From CAZYBU01 sp964645775 (lineage in GTDB: Bacteria; Spirochaetota; UBA4802; UBA5550), in NCBI GenBank assembly GCA_964645775.1, contig CAZYBU010000033.1:1-33967 (forward strand): a stretch of DNA of 33,967 nt. The letters run 5' to 3'. Below, in pieces: positions 16,122-23,567 of the stretch (the first letter of the stretch is position 1; each line of letters begins with the position of its first letter). The notes beneath the pieces are model-generated. The model ran no database searches. It was not told where the DNA came from and saw only the letters and a list, made by a program, of their open reading frames with translations. A program made the translations under genes and the position numbers.

Positions 16122-16484
16122 ATGGCACGGCAGACAACCAAGAGCATGGCCGTTGAAGATACTATCGTTAACAGCATTATCGGCGAAGGATCGGAGTTCA
16201 AGGGCGAATTCCGCATCAATGGTCTTTTGCGTATTGACGGACATTTCCAGGGCACCATCGAAACCAACGGCAAGGTTCTTATTGGACAGTCGGGAGAGGC
16301 CGTCACCGATATTCGCGCCCGTCTTGTCGTAATCGGAGGAAGGGTCCGGGGTAATATCTACGCCACGGAAAGAGTCATATTCCTTACCAGTGGAACCATA
16401 AAAGGGAACATTATTACCCCCAGTCTCATAATGGAGGAAGGGGTAACCTTCGAGGGAAACTGCATCATAAACCGGAAGGATTAA
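16122..16484 (+). CDS. Bactofilin (polymer-forming cytoskeletal protein)
   Basis: A 120-residue bactofilin. The central part, residues about 20-112, is a run of short beta-helix repeats with glycine at regular spacing (FKGEFRINGLLRIDGHFQG, VVIGGRVRGNIYATE, LTSGTIKGNIIT), flanked by short polar ends. Bactofilins polymerise without nucleotide into filaments at the inner membrane and help set cell shape or position peptidoglycan enzymes. Length is typical. It is the first gene of a compact plus-strand cluster, four bases before the YaaR-family gene. Confidence 0.92.
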   Translation: MARQTTKSMAVEDTIVNSIIGEGSEFKGEFRINGLLRIDGHFQGTIETNGKVLIGQSGEAVTDIRARLVVIGGRVRGNIYATERVIFLTSGTIKGNIITPSLIMEEGVTFEGNCIINRKD

Positions 16485-16488
16485 ACAG

Positions 16489-16935
16489 ATGAAGATCACT
16501 CCCGCAGACTCCCGAAAAAGTGAACAGTCCAGGGTCCGCAAAAAGGAATCATCCACCTCCCCGGGCGGGAAAAGTGAATTCGCCCGGGAACTTCAACAGC
16601 ACATCGTTCCCCGCACGGACACCGACCTTGAAGAGATGCTGGAGGAGCTGGGTGAGCGGGAAGCCAGGTTCCTGGACCACCAGACTCTCTATGAAATGAA
16701 CCGGTACCGTGAAACGGTCCAGACCCTGCTGAAGTATATCCTGGACAACGGCCTGACGGCCACGGAGCTTAAACAGAGCCGTTTCAAAAAGAACCAGGCC
16801 CCCCAGCGTATCATCGAAATGATCGATGAACGGCTCGTGGCCATCTCCCGGGCCATAACCACCCATAACCGGGCCTTCAATCTGATGAAGACCATGGAAG
16901 AAATCCGGGGTCTCATTCTGGACCTGAAATACTGA
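16489..16935 (+). CDS. YaaR family protein (DUF327)
   Basis: A 148-residue helical protein of the YaaR/DUF327 family. The disordered, charged N terminus (residues 1-30) is followed by EFARELQQHIVPRTDTDLEEMLEELGEREARFL and the conserved LYEMNRYRETVQTLLKYIL, ending with the usual LMKTMEEIRGLILDLKY. Function is unknown. In Bacillus the homologue lies directly before holB, and the same order is kept here. It starts four bases after the bactofilin gene and stops three bases before holB, so co-transcription is likely. Confidence 0.85.
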   Translation: MKITPADSRKSEQSRVRKKESSTSPGGKSEFARELQQHIVPRTDTDLEEMLEELGEREARFLDHQTLYEMNRYRETVQTLLKYILDNGLTATELKQSRFKKNQAPQRIIEMIDERLVAISRAITTHNRAFNLMKTMEEIRGLILDLKY

Positions 16936-16938
16936 GCC

Positions 16939-17934
16939 ATGAAAATCTCAGAAATTAAAGGACACGAAAACCAGATCCGCTTCCTTGAAGGGATCATGGA
17001 ACGGAACGTTCTCCCCCACGCCCTGCTTTTTACCGGCCCTTCCGGTACAGGCAAACGGACCATCGGTCTTGCCCTGCTGAAGGCCCATCTCTGCGGCAAA
17101 GAGGGGTCTCCGCGAGAAAGAAACCTCTGGGAGGCGGGCGCCCATCCTGACCAGATCATACTGGAGCCGGGTGAAAACGGCAGGATACCTATCGGAAGCA
17201 TGGAACAACCGGAGCCGGGTTCGGTCCGCTGGTTAATCCATCGTCTTTCCCTGGCCTCCGGTTCCGGACGCAGGGCCGTACTCATTAACGGGATTGAAAC
17301 ACTTACCACTGCCGGCCAGAACGCCCTGTTGAAAACCGTGGAAGAACCGCCTCTCGGCACCGTAATGGTCCTTGTAACCTCCCGCCGTACAGGCGTACTC
17401 CCTACAATTCGGTCACGTTGCATGGAGCTGAGTTTCAACTCCATCCCTGCAGAGCTCCTGGAATCAATCCTCATTGAAAGAGGCGTGGACAGGGAGAGGG
17501 CGAGAAAGGTCTCCATGATATCCGCGGGCTCTGTTGAGCTTGCCCTGATTCTCTCCGACGAGAAAACGCTCATGGAGCTTTTCCATCTTTCCGGTGAACT
17601 GAGCCGTTCCCTGCGAGAGGGAGCCTTCCCGGAAATTGAAATTACCTCCCTGACAAGAAAGACCGGATCCGGAGGACTCATTCTTATTCTCACTGAAGTA
17701 TACAGGCACATGCTTCTGGCCCGTTACGGGCGGCAGACGAGTATATTCCCTGAAGAATCTTCGATTCAGGATATTGACTCCCTGCGATTTATGATCAAAA
17801 ATCTCCTTGCTCTCCACAGGGGCCTTGAGAATAATCTCACCATCACGACAATGCTCAAGGCAGCCCTGTACGGCAACCGCCGAGTGCCCCTTCCCGGGAT
17901 ACCCGGCCCCGCAGAGCTTGTCACCGTGGAGTAA
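16939..17934 (+). CDS. holB: DNA polymerase III delta prime subunit
   Basis: A 331-residue AAA+ clamp-loader subunit. GPSGTGKRT near residue 33 is the phosphate loop, GIETLTTAGQNALLKTVEEPP near 115-136 is the Walker B-equivalent region, and TIRSRCMEL near 157 holds the SRC motif typical of clamp loaders. The protein helps open and load the sliding clamp at replication forks. The four-cysteine zinc module normally found after the P-loop is almost gone: only one cysteine (LCGKEG) remains before the HPD motif. The C-terminal collar domain is less conserved, as usual. It lies between yaaR and the PSP1 gene with gaps of 2-3 bases. Confidence 0.87.
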   Translation: MKISEIKGHENQIRFLEGIMERNVLPHALLFTGPSGTGKRTIGLALLKAHLCGKEGSPRERNLWEAGAHPDQIILEPGENGRIPIGSMEQPEPGSVRWLIHRLSLASGSGRRAVLINGIETLTTAGQNALLKTVEEPPLGTVMVLVTSRRTGVLPTIRSRCMELSFNSIPAELLESILIERGVDRERARKVSMISAGSVELALILSDEKTLMELFHLSGELSRSLREGAFPEIEITSLTRKTGSGGLILILTEVYRHMLLARYGRQTSIFPEESSIQDIDSLRFMIKNLLALHRGLENNLTITTMLKAALYGNRRVPLPGIPGPAELVTVE

Positions 17935-17936
17935 TC

Positions 17937-18824
17937 ATGGAAATATCAGCGGTACGACCGAGAAACAGTTACCAGATGTTCTATATAGACACCAATAATA
18001 TCTTCGTGCGTCAGCACGCTCTCTGTGTTGTGGAAACAGAACAGGGGACGGACCTGGGCAACGTCGTAAAAAGCGGCAGGTACCAGAACAACCCTGATAT
18101 CCAGGTAAAGGGAAAGCTGCTGAGACTGGCTGATGACAAAGACCTTGAAAAACTGAAGGAGATTGAGGAGGTCGAACAGAAGGCCTTCCAGGTCTGCCGG
18201 GAAAAATCCCGTGAAAGGAACCTGGACATGAAACTTATCACGGTCAAGAGCCTTATCGACAGGTCCAAGATTATCTTCTATTTTGTTTCAGAGAACCGGG
18301 TCGATTTCCGCGACCTGGTGAGAGAACTCGCCTCGGTTTTCAGAACACGGATCGAGATGAGACAGATCGGTGTCCGGGATGAAGCGCGGCTCGTGGGAGG
18401 TTTCGGCCCCTGCGGCAGAAAACAGTGTTGCAGCAATTTCCGTGAGGACTTTGAACCGGTATCCATCAAGATGGCGAAGGAGCAAAACCTCAACCTGAAT
18501 TCCCTGAAGATCTCCGGAATGTGTGGACGCCTCCTGTGCTGTCTGGGATATGAATACGACGTTTACCGGGATTTCAACCGGGATATGCCCCGCCTCGGCT
18601 CCGAGATTCACACCGAGAAGAAAAAATACCATGTTTTCGCCATCGATACACTTAAAGAGTCTCTTTCCATACGATCCGGGGATCGCATATTGGTCATATC
18701 AAAACATGACCTCGAATATAAAAACAACAGATACACCATCCGGGAGAAGGTCATCGAAGAAAAACTTCTTGAGAGTGATGAAGATTCCCATGAAAACTAC
18801 TTCGCTGTTCCCTCCCGGTACTGA
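17937..18824 (+). CDS. PSP1 domain protein (YaaT/RicT family)
   Basis: A 295-residue PSP1-domain protein. The cysteine-rich blocks FGPCGRKQCC (Cys159, 164, 165) and CGRLLCCLGYE (Cys196, 201, 202) match Bacillus YaaT (RicT), part of a complex that binds iron-sulfur clusters and assists RNase Y-dependent RNA maturation. DFEPVSIKMAKEQNLNLN between them is also a conserved stretch. The N-terminal part (VVETEQGTDLGNVV) is the PSP1 beta region. The Ric partners are not in this window, so the role here is by homology only. It starts two bases after the holB stop, using a site in GTGGAG. The same holB-yaaT adjacency exists in Firmicutes. Confidence 0.88.
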   Translation: MEISAVRPRNSYQMFYIDTNNIFVRQHALCVVETEQGTDLGNVVKSGRYQNNPDIQVKGKLLRLADDKDLEKLKEIEEVEQKAFQVCREKSRERNLDMKLITVKSLIDRSKIIFYFVSENRVDFRDLVRELASVFRTRIEMRQIGVRDEARLVGGFGPCGRKQCCSNFREDFEPVSIKMAKEQNLNLNSLKISGMCGRLLCCLGYEYDVYRDFNRDMPRLGSEIHTEKKKYHVFAIDTLKESLSIRSGDRILVISKHDLEYKNNRYTIREKVIEEKLLESDEDSHENYFAVPSRY

Positions 18825-18863
18825 TAACCGGCTAAAAATTGAAATCTGAAGGAGCCTTTGTTC

Positions 18864-20783
18864 ATGGACAGGGTCTATTACGTGACAACACCCATCTATT
18901 ACGTCAACGCGGAACCCCACCTGGGTCACGCCTACTCCACCATACTGGCAGACTTTATGCACAGGCTGCACGGCCTCATGGGGTACGACTCCATGTTTCT
19001 CACGGGAACGGACGAGCACGGAGACAAGATTGTTCGTGCCGCCGAAGAGAAGGGTGAATCACCGAAACAGTACACCGACCGCATCAGCACAAAATTTCGA
19101 ACTGCATGGGACAGCATAAATATTAATTACAGCGAGTTTATCCGGACCACGGAGCCGAGACACGTAAAGGTCGTCCAGGAGATTCTCCAGAAGGTCTACG
19201 ATGCGGGAGACATCTACTTTGGGAGTTACGGCGGCCACTACTGCGTTGGATGCGAACGGTTCCTCACGGAGAAGGAACTTGTGGAGGGAGAGTGCCCGGA
19301 GCACGGAACGAAACCGGAGTGGATCGAAGAGAGCAACTACTTCTTCCGCATGAGCGCCTATCAGGACTGGCTCATCCAGTATATCGAGGAGAACCCTGAA
19401 TTTATCCGGCCTGAGCGGTATAAAAACGAGGTGCTCTCCCTTCTCAAGGGGGAGGCCCTGGATGACCTCTGCATTTCCCGGCCCAGGAGTCGGCTCGCCT
19501 GGGGAATCGAGCTCCCCTTTGACACCGGTTACGTTACCTATGTCTGGTTTGACGCACTGATTAACTATATCAGCGCCCTGGGATACCCTGACGATCCCAG
19601 GTTCTCCGCCTACTGGCCGGCTGTGGAGCATATCATCGCCAAGGACATCCTCAAACCCCACGGAATTTTCTGGCCCACCATGCTGAAGGCTGCCGGCATC
19701 CAGCCCTATCGGCACCTGAACGTTCACGGGTACTGGAACATGAAGGATGCCAAGATGTCGAAAAGCCTGGGTAACGTCATAACCCCCCGGGCCCTGGTCG
19801 ACCGTTTCGGAAACGACCAGATACGTTACTTCTTTTTACGGGATATGGTATTCGGCTCTGACGCGAAGTTCAGCGAAGATGTCATCGTGAACAGGATAAA
19901 CTACGACCTGGCCAACGACCTGGGCAACCTTGTCAAGCGGACCCTGAACATGGCAGGGAAATATTTCAGTGGCGCCATCCCGGCCTTTGACGAATCCGCA
20001 CCTGCGGGGAAGGATGAGCTTACCTCCTCCCTGACCAGGGCTCGTGAAGCTTACCTTGAACACTGCTCCAGGTTCGAGACCAGCGTGGGGATCGAGAAGC
20101 TCTGGGAATTCATACGAAGCTGCAATAAGTATATCGACACCCACCAGCCCTGGAAACTGGCGAAGGAGGGGGAGACCGCCCGGCTGTCATCTGTCATGCG
20201 AAATCTCCTGGAGGCTATCTACTCCGTGGCCGTGCTTCTTAAACCGATTTTCATCGAGAGAGCGGACAGGATCATCTCCGCCCTGGGAGATCCGGGCGTT
20301 CCGGAAGACCTGACGAAGCTGGACAAGCTTGCCGGCCTGAAAGAAGGCGCCATGCTCGGCGATCCAGGTATGCTCTTTCCCCGACAGGAGAAGAGCGAAG
20401 AAAAACCGGAGAGTGCGCCGGAGAAAGAGAATGCCCCCGGTAAAAAGGATGACGGCCTTATTGACATCAGTGATTTCGCCCGGGTCGACCTTCGCGTGGC
20501 AGAGGTGGAGGACGCGGAACCGATCGAGGGATCGGACAAACTTTTGAAACTGAAGGTTAACGACGGAGAGAAGATACGGGACCTGGTTGCCGGCCTGGCG
20601 AAAGTCTACTCAGCGGAAGAGATAAAGGGCAAGCGGATTCTCATCGTCGCCAACCTGAAGCCGGCCGTCATATTCAATCACCCCTCAGAGGGGATGCTCC
20701 TGGCCGCGAAGAAGGGAAAAAAGGACGATCCCGTACTTATCGAGCCGGACGCTTCCATTCCCCTGGGCGCGCGTCTGGGCTAA
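18864..20783 (+). CDS. metG: Methionyl-tRNA synthetase with C-terminal tRNA-binding domain
   Basis: A 639-residue class I aminoacyl-tRNA synthetase. YYVNAEPHLGHAYST near the start contains the HIGH-type motif (HLGH), AKMSKSLGN holds KMSKS, and CVGCERF with a later CPEHG forms a metal-binding knuckle. A charged linker rich in E and K (about residues 510-530) leads to a C-terminal EMAP/Trbp111 tRNA-binding domain, from DISDFARVDLRVAEVEDAE to the end, normally a dimerisation and tRNA-binding module. I chose the ATG at 18864, nine bases after GGAG, over an in-frame TTG two codons earlier. It is the last gene of the plus-strand cluster and ends one base before the convergent parB stop. Confidence 0.95.
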   Translation: MDRVYYVTTPIYYVNAEPHLGHAYSTILADFMHRLHGLMGYDSMFLTGTDEHGDKIVRAAEEKGESPKQYTDRISTKFRTAWDSININYSEFIRTTEPRHVKVVQEILQKVYDAGDIYFGSYGGHYCVGCERFLTEKELVEGECPEHGTKPEWIEESNYFFRMSAYQDWLIQYIEENPEFIRPERYKNEVLSLLKGEALDDLCISRPRSRLAWGIELPFDTGYVTYVWFDALINYISALGYPDDPRFSAYWPAVEHIIAKDILKPHGIFWPTMLKAAGIQPYRHLNVHGYWNMKDAKMSKSLGNVITPRALVDRFGNDQIRYFFLRDMVFGSDAKFSEDVIVNRINYDLANDLGNLVKRTLNMAGKYFSGAIPAFDESAPAGKDELTSSLTRAREAYLEHCSRFETSVGIEKLWEFIRSCNKYIDTHQPWKLAKEGETARLSSVMRNLLEAIYSVAVLLKPIFIERADRIISALGDPGVPEDLTKLDKLAGLKEGAMLGDPGMLFPRQEKSEEKPESAPEKENAPGKKDDGLIDISDFARVDLRVAEVEDAEPIEGSDKLLKLKVNDGEKIRDLVAGLAKVYSAEEIKGKRILIVANLKPAVIFNHPSEGMLLAAKKGKKDDPVLIEPDASIPLGARLG

Positions 20784-20784
20784 A

Positions 20785-21663
20785 TCACTCCCCCAGAAGA
20801 GAAGCGATACGGTCAAAGTCATCCAGAGAATAGTAGCTTATTTCGATCTTGCCGCGGGTGCCGCTGTGCCGGATTTCCACCTTCGTCCCGAGGCGCGCGA
20901 TAAGTTTCTCTTCCATCTTCCGGATGTGGGCCTCTTTCTTTTTCTGTTCCTTGCCACCGGACGACGACGCGTCCTTCCTTTCGTCCCGGACCATCTCCTC
21001 AAGAGCACGGACGGAGAGATCCTTCTCCACGCATACGCGGAAGGCCTGGAGCTGTTTCGCCTTGGAGGAGAGGGAAAGGAGGACTTTGGCGTGTCCCGTC
21101 GATATTGCGCCGGAAGATATCCCCTCCTGCACTTCGTCAGGCAGATTAAGGAGCCTGAGCAGGTTCGCTACCGTGGCCCGGTCCTTGCCCACTCTGTCCG
21201 ATATCTCCTGCTGTTTCAGGTTGAACCTGTCCACAAGAAGACGATAGGCCCGGGCCTCCTCCATAGGGTCGAGGTCAGTCCTCTGAATATTTTCTATGAG
21301 GGCCAGAGAGACATTCCTCTCTTCGTCCGCCTCGATAACAATGGCCGGTATGACGGACTGCATGTTCTTCTTCACGGCCCTCAGGCGCCGTTCCCCGGCC
21401 ACAAGGAGGTATCCTTCCCCGCCCCTTCGGACGATAACCGGCTGAATGAGTCCCACGGAACGGATAGAAGCGGCCAGACCCTCGATCTGGTCCTCGTCAA
21501 AGTGCTGTCTCGGCTGATCCGGGTTGGAGTAAATGGAGGAGACAGGGATTTCCGTTACCCGGCTGCTCTCCTCACCAATGGTTTCTTCCAGGGCCTCGAC
21601 AGGCGTGGGAGATGTTGCGATTATGGCGCCCAGGCCCTTTCCCAGGCCTTTCTTCTTAGCCAT
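20785..21663 (-). CDS. parB: Chromosome partitioning protein ParB/Spo0J
   Basis: A 292-residue ParB. After a basic start (KKKGLGKGLGAI) comes the CTPase/nuclease-like domain with SIYSNPDQPRQHFDEDQIEGLAASI and the GERRLRA motif (VAGERRLRAVKK). The helix-turn-helix region follows (RTDLDPMEEARAYRLLVDRFNLKQQEISDRVGKDRATVANLLRLL), then a C-terminal dimer domain ending in DDFDRIASLLGE. It binds parS centromere sites and spreads to organise the origin region. No parS-like GTTTCACGTGAAAC is visible in the window. I chose MAKKKGLG as start, with GAGG upstream, so it overlaps the end of parA by 8 bases. Confidence 0.93.
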   Translation of the reverse strand: MAKKKGLGKGLGAIIATSPTPVEALEETIGEESSRVTEIPVSSIYSNPDQPRQHFDEDQIEGLAASIRSVGLIQPVIVRRGGEGYLLVAGERRLRAVKKNMQSVIPAIVIEADEERNVSLALIENIQRTDLDPMEEARAYRLLVDRFNLKQQEISDRVGKDRATVANLLRLLNLPDEVQEGISSGAISTGHAKVLLSLSSKAKQLQAFRVCVEKDLSVRALEEMVRDERKDASSSGGKEQKKKEAHIRKMEEKLIARLGTKVEIRHSGTRGKIEISYYSLDDFDRIASLLGE

Positions 21664-22417
21664 GGGCAAGGACCTCATTCGTCAGTTTTTCATAGGTCTG
21701 GCTTCCCACGCTTCCCCGGTCATAGATGCCGATCGGTTTCCCGAATGAAGGAGCCTCGGATAGGCGAACGTTTCTCGGTATGATGGTCTCGAAGACCTTA
21801 TCATCGAAAAAATCCCGCACGTCCTGTACCACCTGCTGAGCAAGGTTCGTCCTCGAATCGTACATGGTAAGCACCACGCCTTCGATCTTCAGCTTCCGGT
21901 TCAGGTTCTCCTGGACCATCGTAATAATGCGGAGAAGCTGATTGAGGCCCTCCAGTGCGTAATACTCACACTGCAGAGGAATGAGGACCGTGTCGGCCGC
22001 CACCAGGCTGTTCAGGGTCAGGATCCCAAGGGATGGCGGACAGTCGATCAGGACATAGTCAAAGGTATCTCGTACTTCTTTCAGGGCCTCTCTGAGAATA
22101 TACTCTCTCTGTTCCATCTCCATGAGGTCGATCTGAGCGCCGGAGAGGTGAATATTTGAGGGAATGATAAAAAGATTCTCATAGGATGTCTTGAAGACAG
22201 CCTCCCGGACAGGCAGTTCACCGATCAGCACCTCGTAGATCGTGGTGTTAACATCTTCGGCGTTAACACCGATTCCGTAGCCGGCGTTGGCCTGGGGGTC
22301 AATATCGATAATAAGGACCTTCTTCCCCCTGCCGGCGAGAAAAGCGGAAAGGTTCACTGTGGTGGTGGTCTTTCCCACTCCCCCCTTCTGGTTGGATACT
22401 GAAATAATACGTCCCAT
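21656..22417 (-). CDS. parA: Chromosome partitioning ATPase ParA/Soj
   Basis: A 253-residue Walker-type ParA ATPase without an N-terminal DNA-binding extension, so chromosomal Soj type. SNQKGGVGKTTTTVN near residue 8 is the deviant Walker A motif with the signature lysine. VLIIDIDPQANAGYG near 35 and YVLIDCPPSLGILTLN near 113 are the further ATPase motifs. It forms ATP-dependent dimers on the nucleoid and moves ParB-parS complexes. I prefer the ATG at 22417 (MGRIISVSNQ) to the GTG two codons earlier: the family starts this way and GAGG lies five bases before it. It is co-transcribed with parB. Location near parAB suggests, weakly, an origin-proximal region. Confidence 0.93.
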   Translation of the reverse strand: MGRIISVSNQKGGVGKTTTTVNLSAFLAGRGKKVLIIDIDPQANAGYGIGVNAEDVNTTIYEVLIGELPVREAVFKTSYENLFIIPSNIHLSGAQIDLMEMEQREYILREALKEVRDTFDYVLIDCPPSLGILTLNSLVAADTVLIPLQCEYYALEGLNQLLRIITMVQENLNRKLKIEGVVLTMYDSRTNLAQQVVQDVRDFFDDKVFETIIPRNVRLSEAPSFGKPIGIYDRGSVGSQTYEKLTNEVLAHG

Positions 22418-22583
22418 ACTCACCTCGTACCTGAATTGTGCTACCGGAGTTGATTAATCGAAGGTAAGCCCCGTTTACGCAAGGATTTTTCTTGATAAAA
22501 GGGACGTCTTCAGCCGGGCATTTATGGTTGACAAGGCTTCACCCTGGAGGAAGGATCGTTCCGTATTTTTCGGGGGAGATCTC

Positions 22584-23567
22584 ATGTTAAAGAAACTCGC
22601 ATCCTACCTGTTGATCAACAGGCCGGGCATGACCGGCTATACCATGGAAGAGGCGGAGAGCCTTCACAGCCGCCCGGAAGACCCATGGTTTAATGACAGT
22701 TTTTATTTCACGGGACACAATGAGAAGGGCGAGTGGTTCGTCACCCGGCTCGGTTTCCGCCATGATAAACCCTCTGAGGTCTGGCTCGACCTGAATATTC
22801 CGGGTGAAGGGCGGCTGAGCCTGAACAAACCGTGCCAGGGAGGCGAAGATATCCGATGCGGGCCCCTCTCCTACCGGTGCATTGAACCGGGTAACAGGTG
22901 GGAAATCCTCTATAAGGGCCCCATGGAATGTAAGGGAAAGGAGAAGAAGGTCGACCTTCAACTGGAATTCTCCGGCACCATGCCGGTCTTCGATTTTAAG
23001 AAACACGCCGATGTCTGGATCATGGCCGAGGCCCTCGCACGGGAGACCTGGAGCAGGGAATGGTTCGCCAAACTGAAGGACCTGAGCCAGATCCACTACG
23101 AGCAGGGAGGAACCCTTACCGGACAGGTGACGGTGGAGGGGAAACCCTATCACCTCCGGCTCCGTGCCATGCGAGACCACTCCTACGGGACCCGCAAGTG
23201 GGGAGCCATGCAGCAGCATCTCTGGCTCACGGCCCTCATGGAGGACGGGAGCTTCCTGAACGTGGCCCTGGTCCGCTACGATTTTCTCCGTCATCTTATC
23301 TCAGGTTTCCAGGCCAGGGAGAAGCGCTTTAACCCGGTCCGGGGAGCCTCGTCCCTGGATGAGGTTCCTTCCGGGGACCCCATACCCTCGAAACTGGAAG
23401 TCTACGTTAAGCTGCGGGACGGCATGGAAGGCCCCCTCTCTGTCAGGGTCAATGACCATGTCCATTATCCCATGGGTGCCTATGACATTTACGAGGGCAT
23501 AGCCTCTTTTACCTTTAACGGAATAAATGGAGCAGGAATCAGTGAGTTCGGTTACATCAATAGCTAA
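22584..23567 (+). CDS. Beta-rich protein of unknown function, likely partner of the downstream dikinase
   Basis: A 327-residue soluble protein without signal or membrane segments. I do not recognise it firmly. Alternating hydrophobic strands and the motif RDHSYGTRKWGAMQQHLWL near residue 213 recall the lipocalin-like (AttH/tocopherol-cyclase-like, DUF7064-type) proteins. From memory, a similar RDHS-G-R stretch occurs in the N-terminal part of long invertebrate proteins called putative phosphoenolpyruvate synthase, which would be a fusion of this gene and the next. The start at 22584 has a strong GGGGGAG six bases upstream, whereas the longer frame from 22524 has none. Its 3-prime end overlaps the dikinase gene by 41 bases, which implies translational coupling. 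Confidence 0.6.
   Translation: MLKKLASYLLINRPGMTGYTMEEAESLHSRPEDPWFNDSFYFTGHNEKGEWFVTRLGFRHDKPSEVWLDLNIPGEGRLSLNKPCQGGEDIRCGPLSYRCIEPGNRWEILYKGPMECKGKEKKVDLQLEFSGTMPVFDFKKHADVWIMAEALARETWSREWFAKLKDLSQIHYEQGGTLTGQVTVEGKPYHLRLRAMRDHSYGTRKWGAMQQHLWLTALMEDGSFLNVALVRYDFLRHLISGFQAREKRFNPVRGASSLDEVPSGDPIPSKLEVYVKLRDGMEGPLSVRVNDHVHYPMGAYDIYEGIASFTFNGINGAGISEFGYINS

Noticed and set aside
16689..17711. 340-codon open frame on the minus strand opposite yaaR and holB
   Set aside because: Serine/arginine-rich low-quality translation without family motifs, lying opposite two clear genes. It is a codon-bias shadow.
20866..21783. 305-codon open frame on the plus strand opposite parA and parB
   Set aside because: No motifs or ribosome site, and it is fully opposite well-supported parAB genes.
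20785..22583. Search for a parS site near parAB
   Set aside because: No sequence close to the GTTTCACGTGAAAC consensus is visible here or in the rest of the window, so no origin-proximal claim is made from it.
22524..22583. Longer N terminus for the beta-rich protein starting at 22524
   Set aside because: No ribosome site before that ATG, whereas GGGGGAG is well placed before the ATG at 22584.
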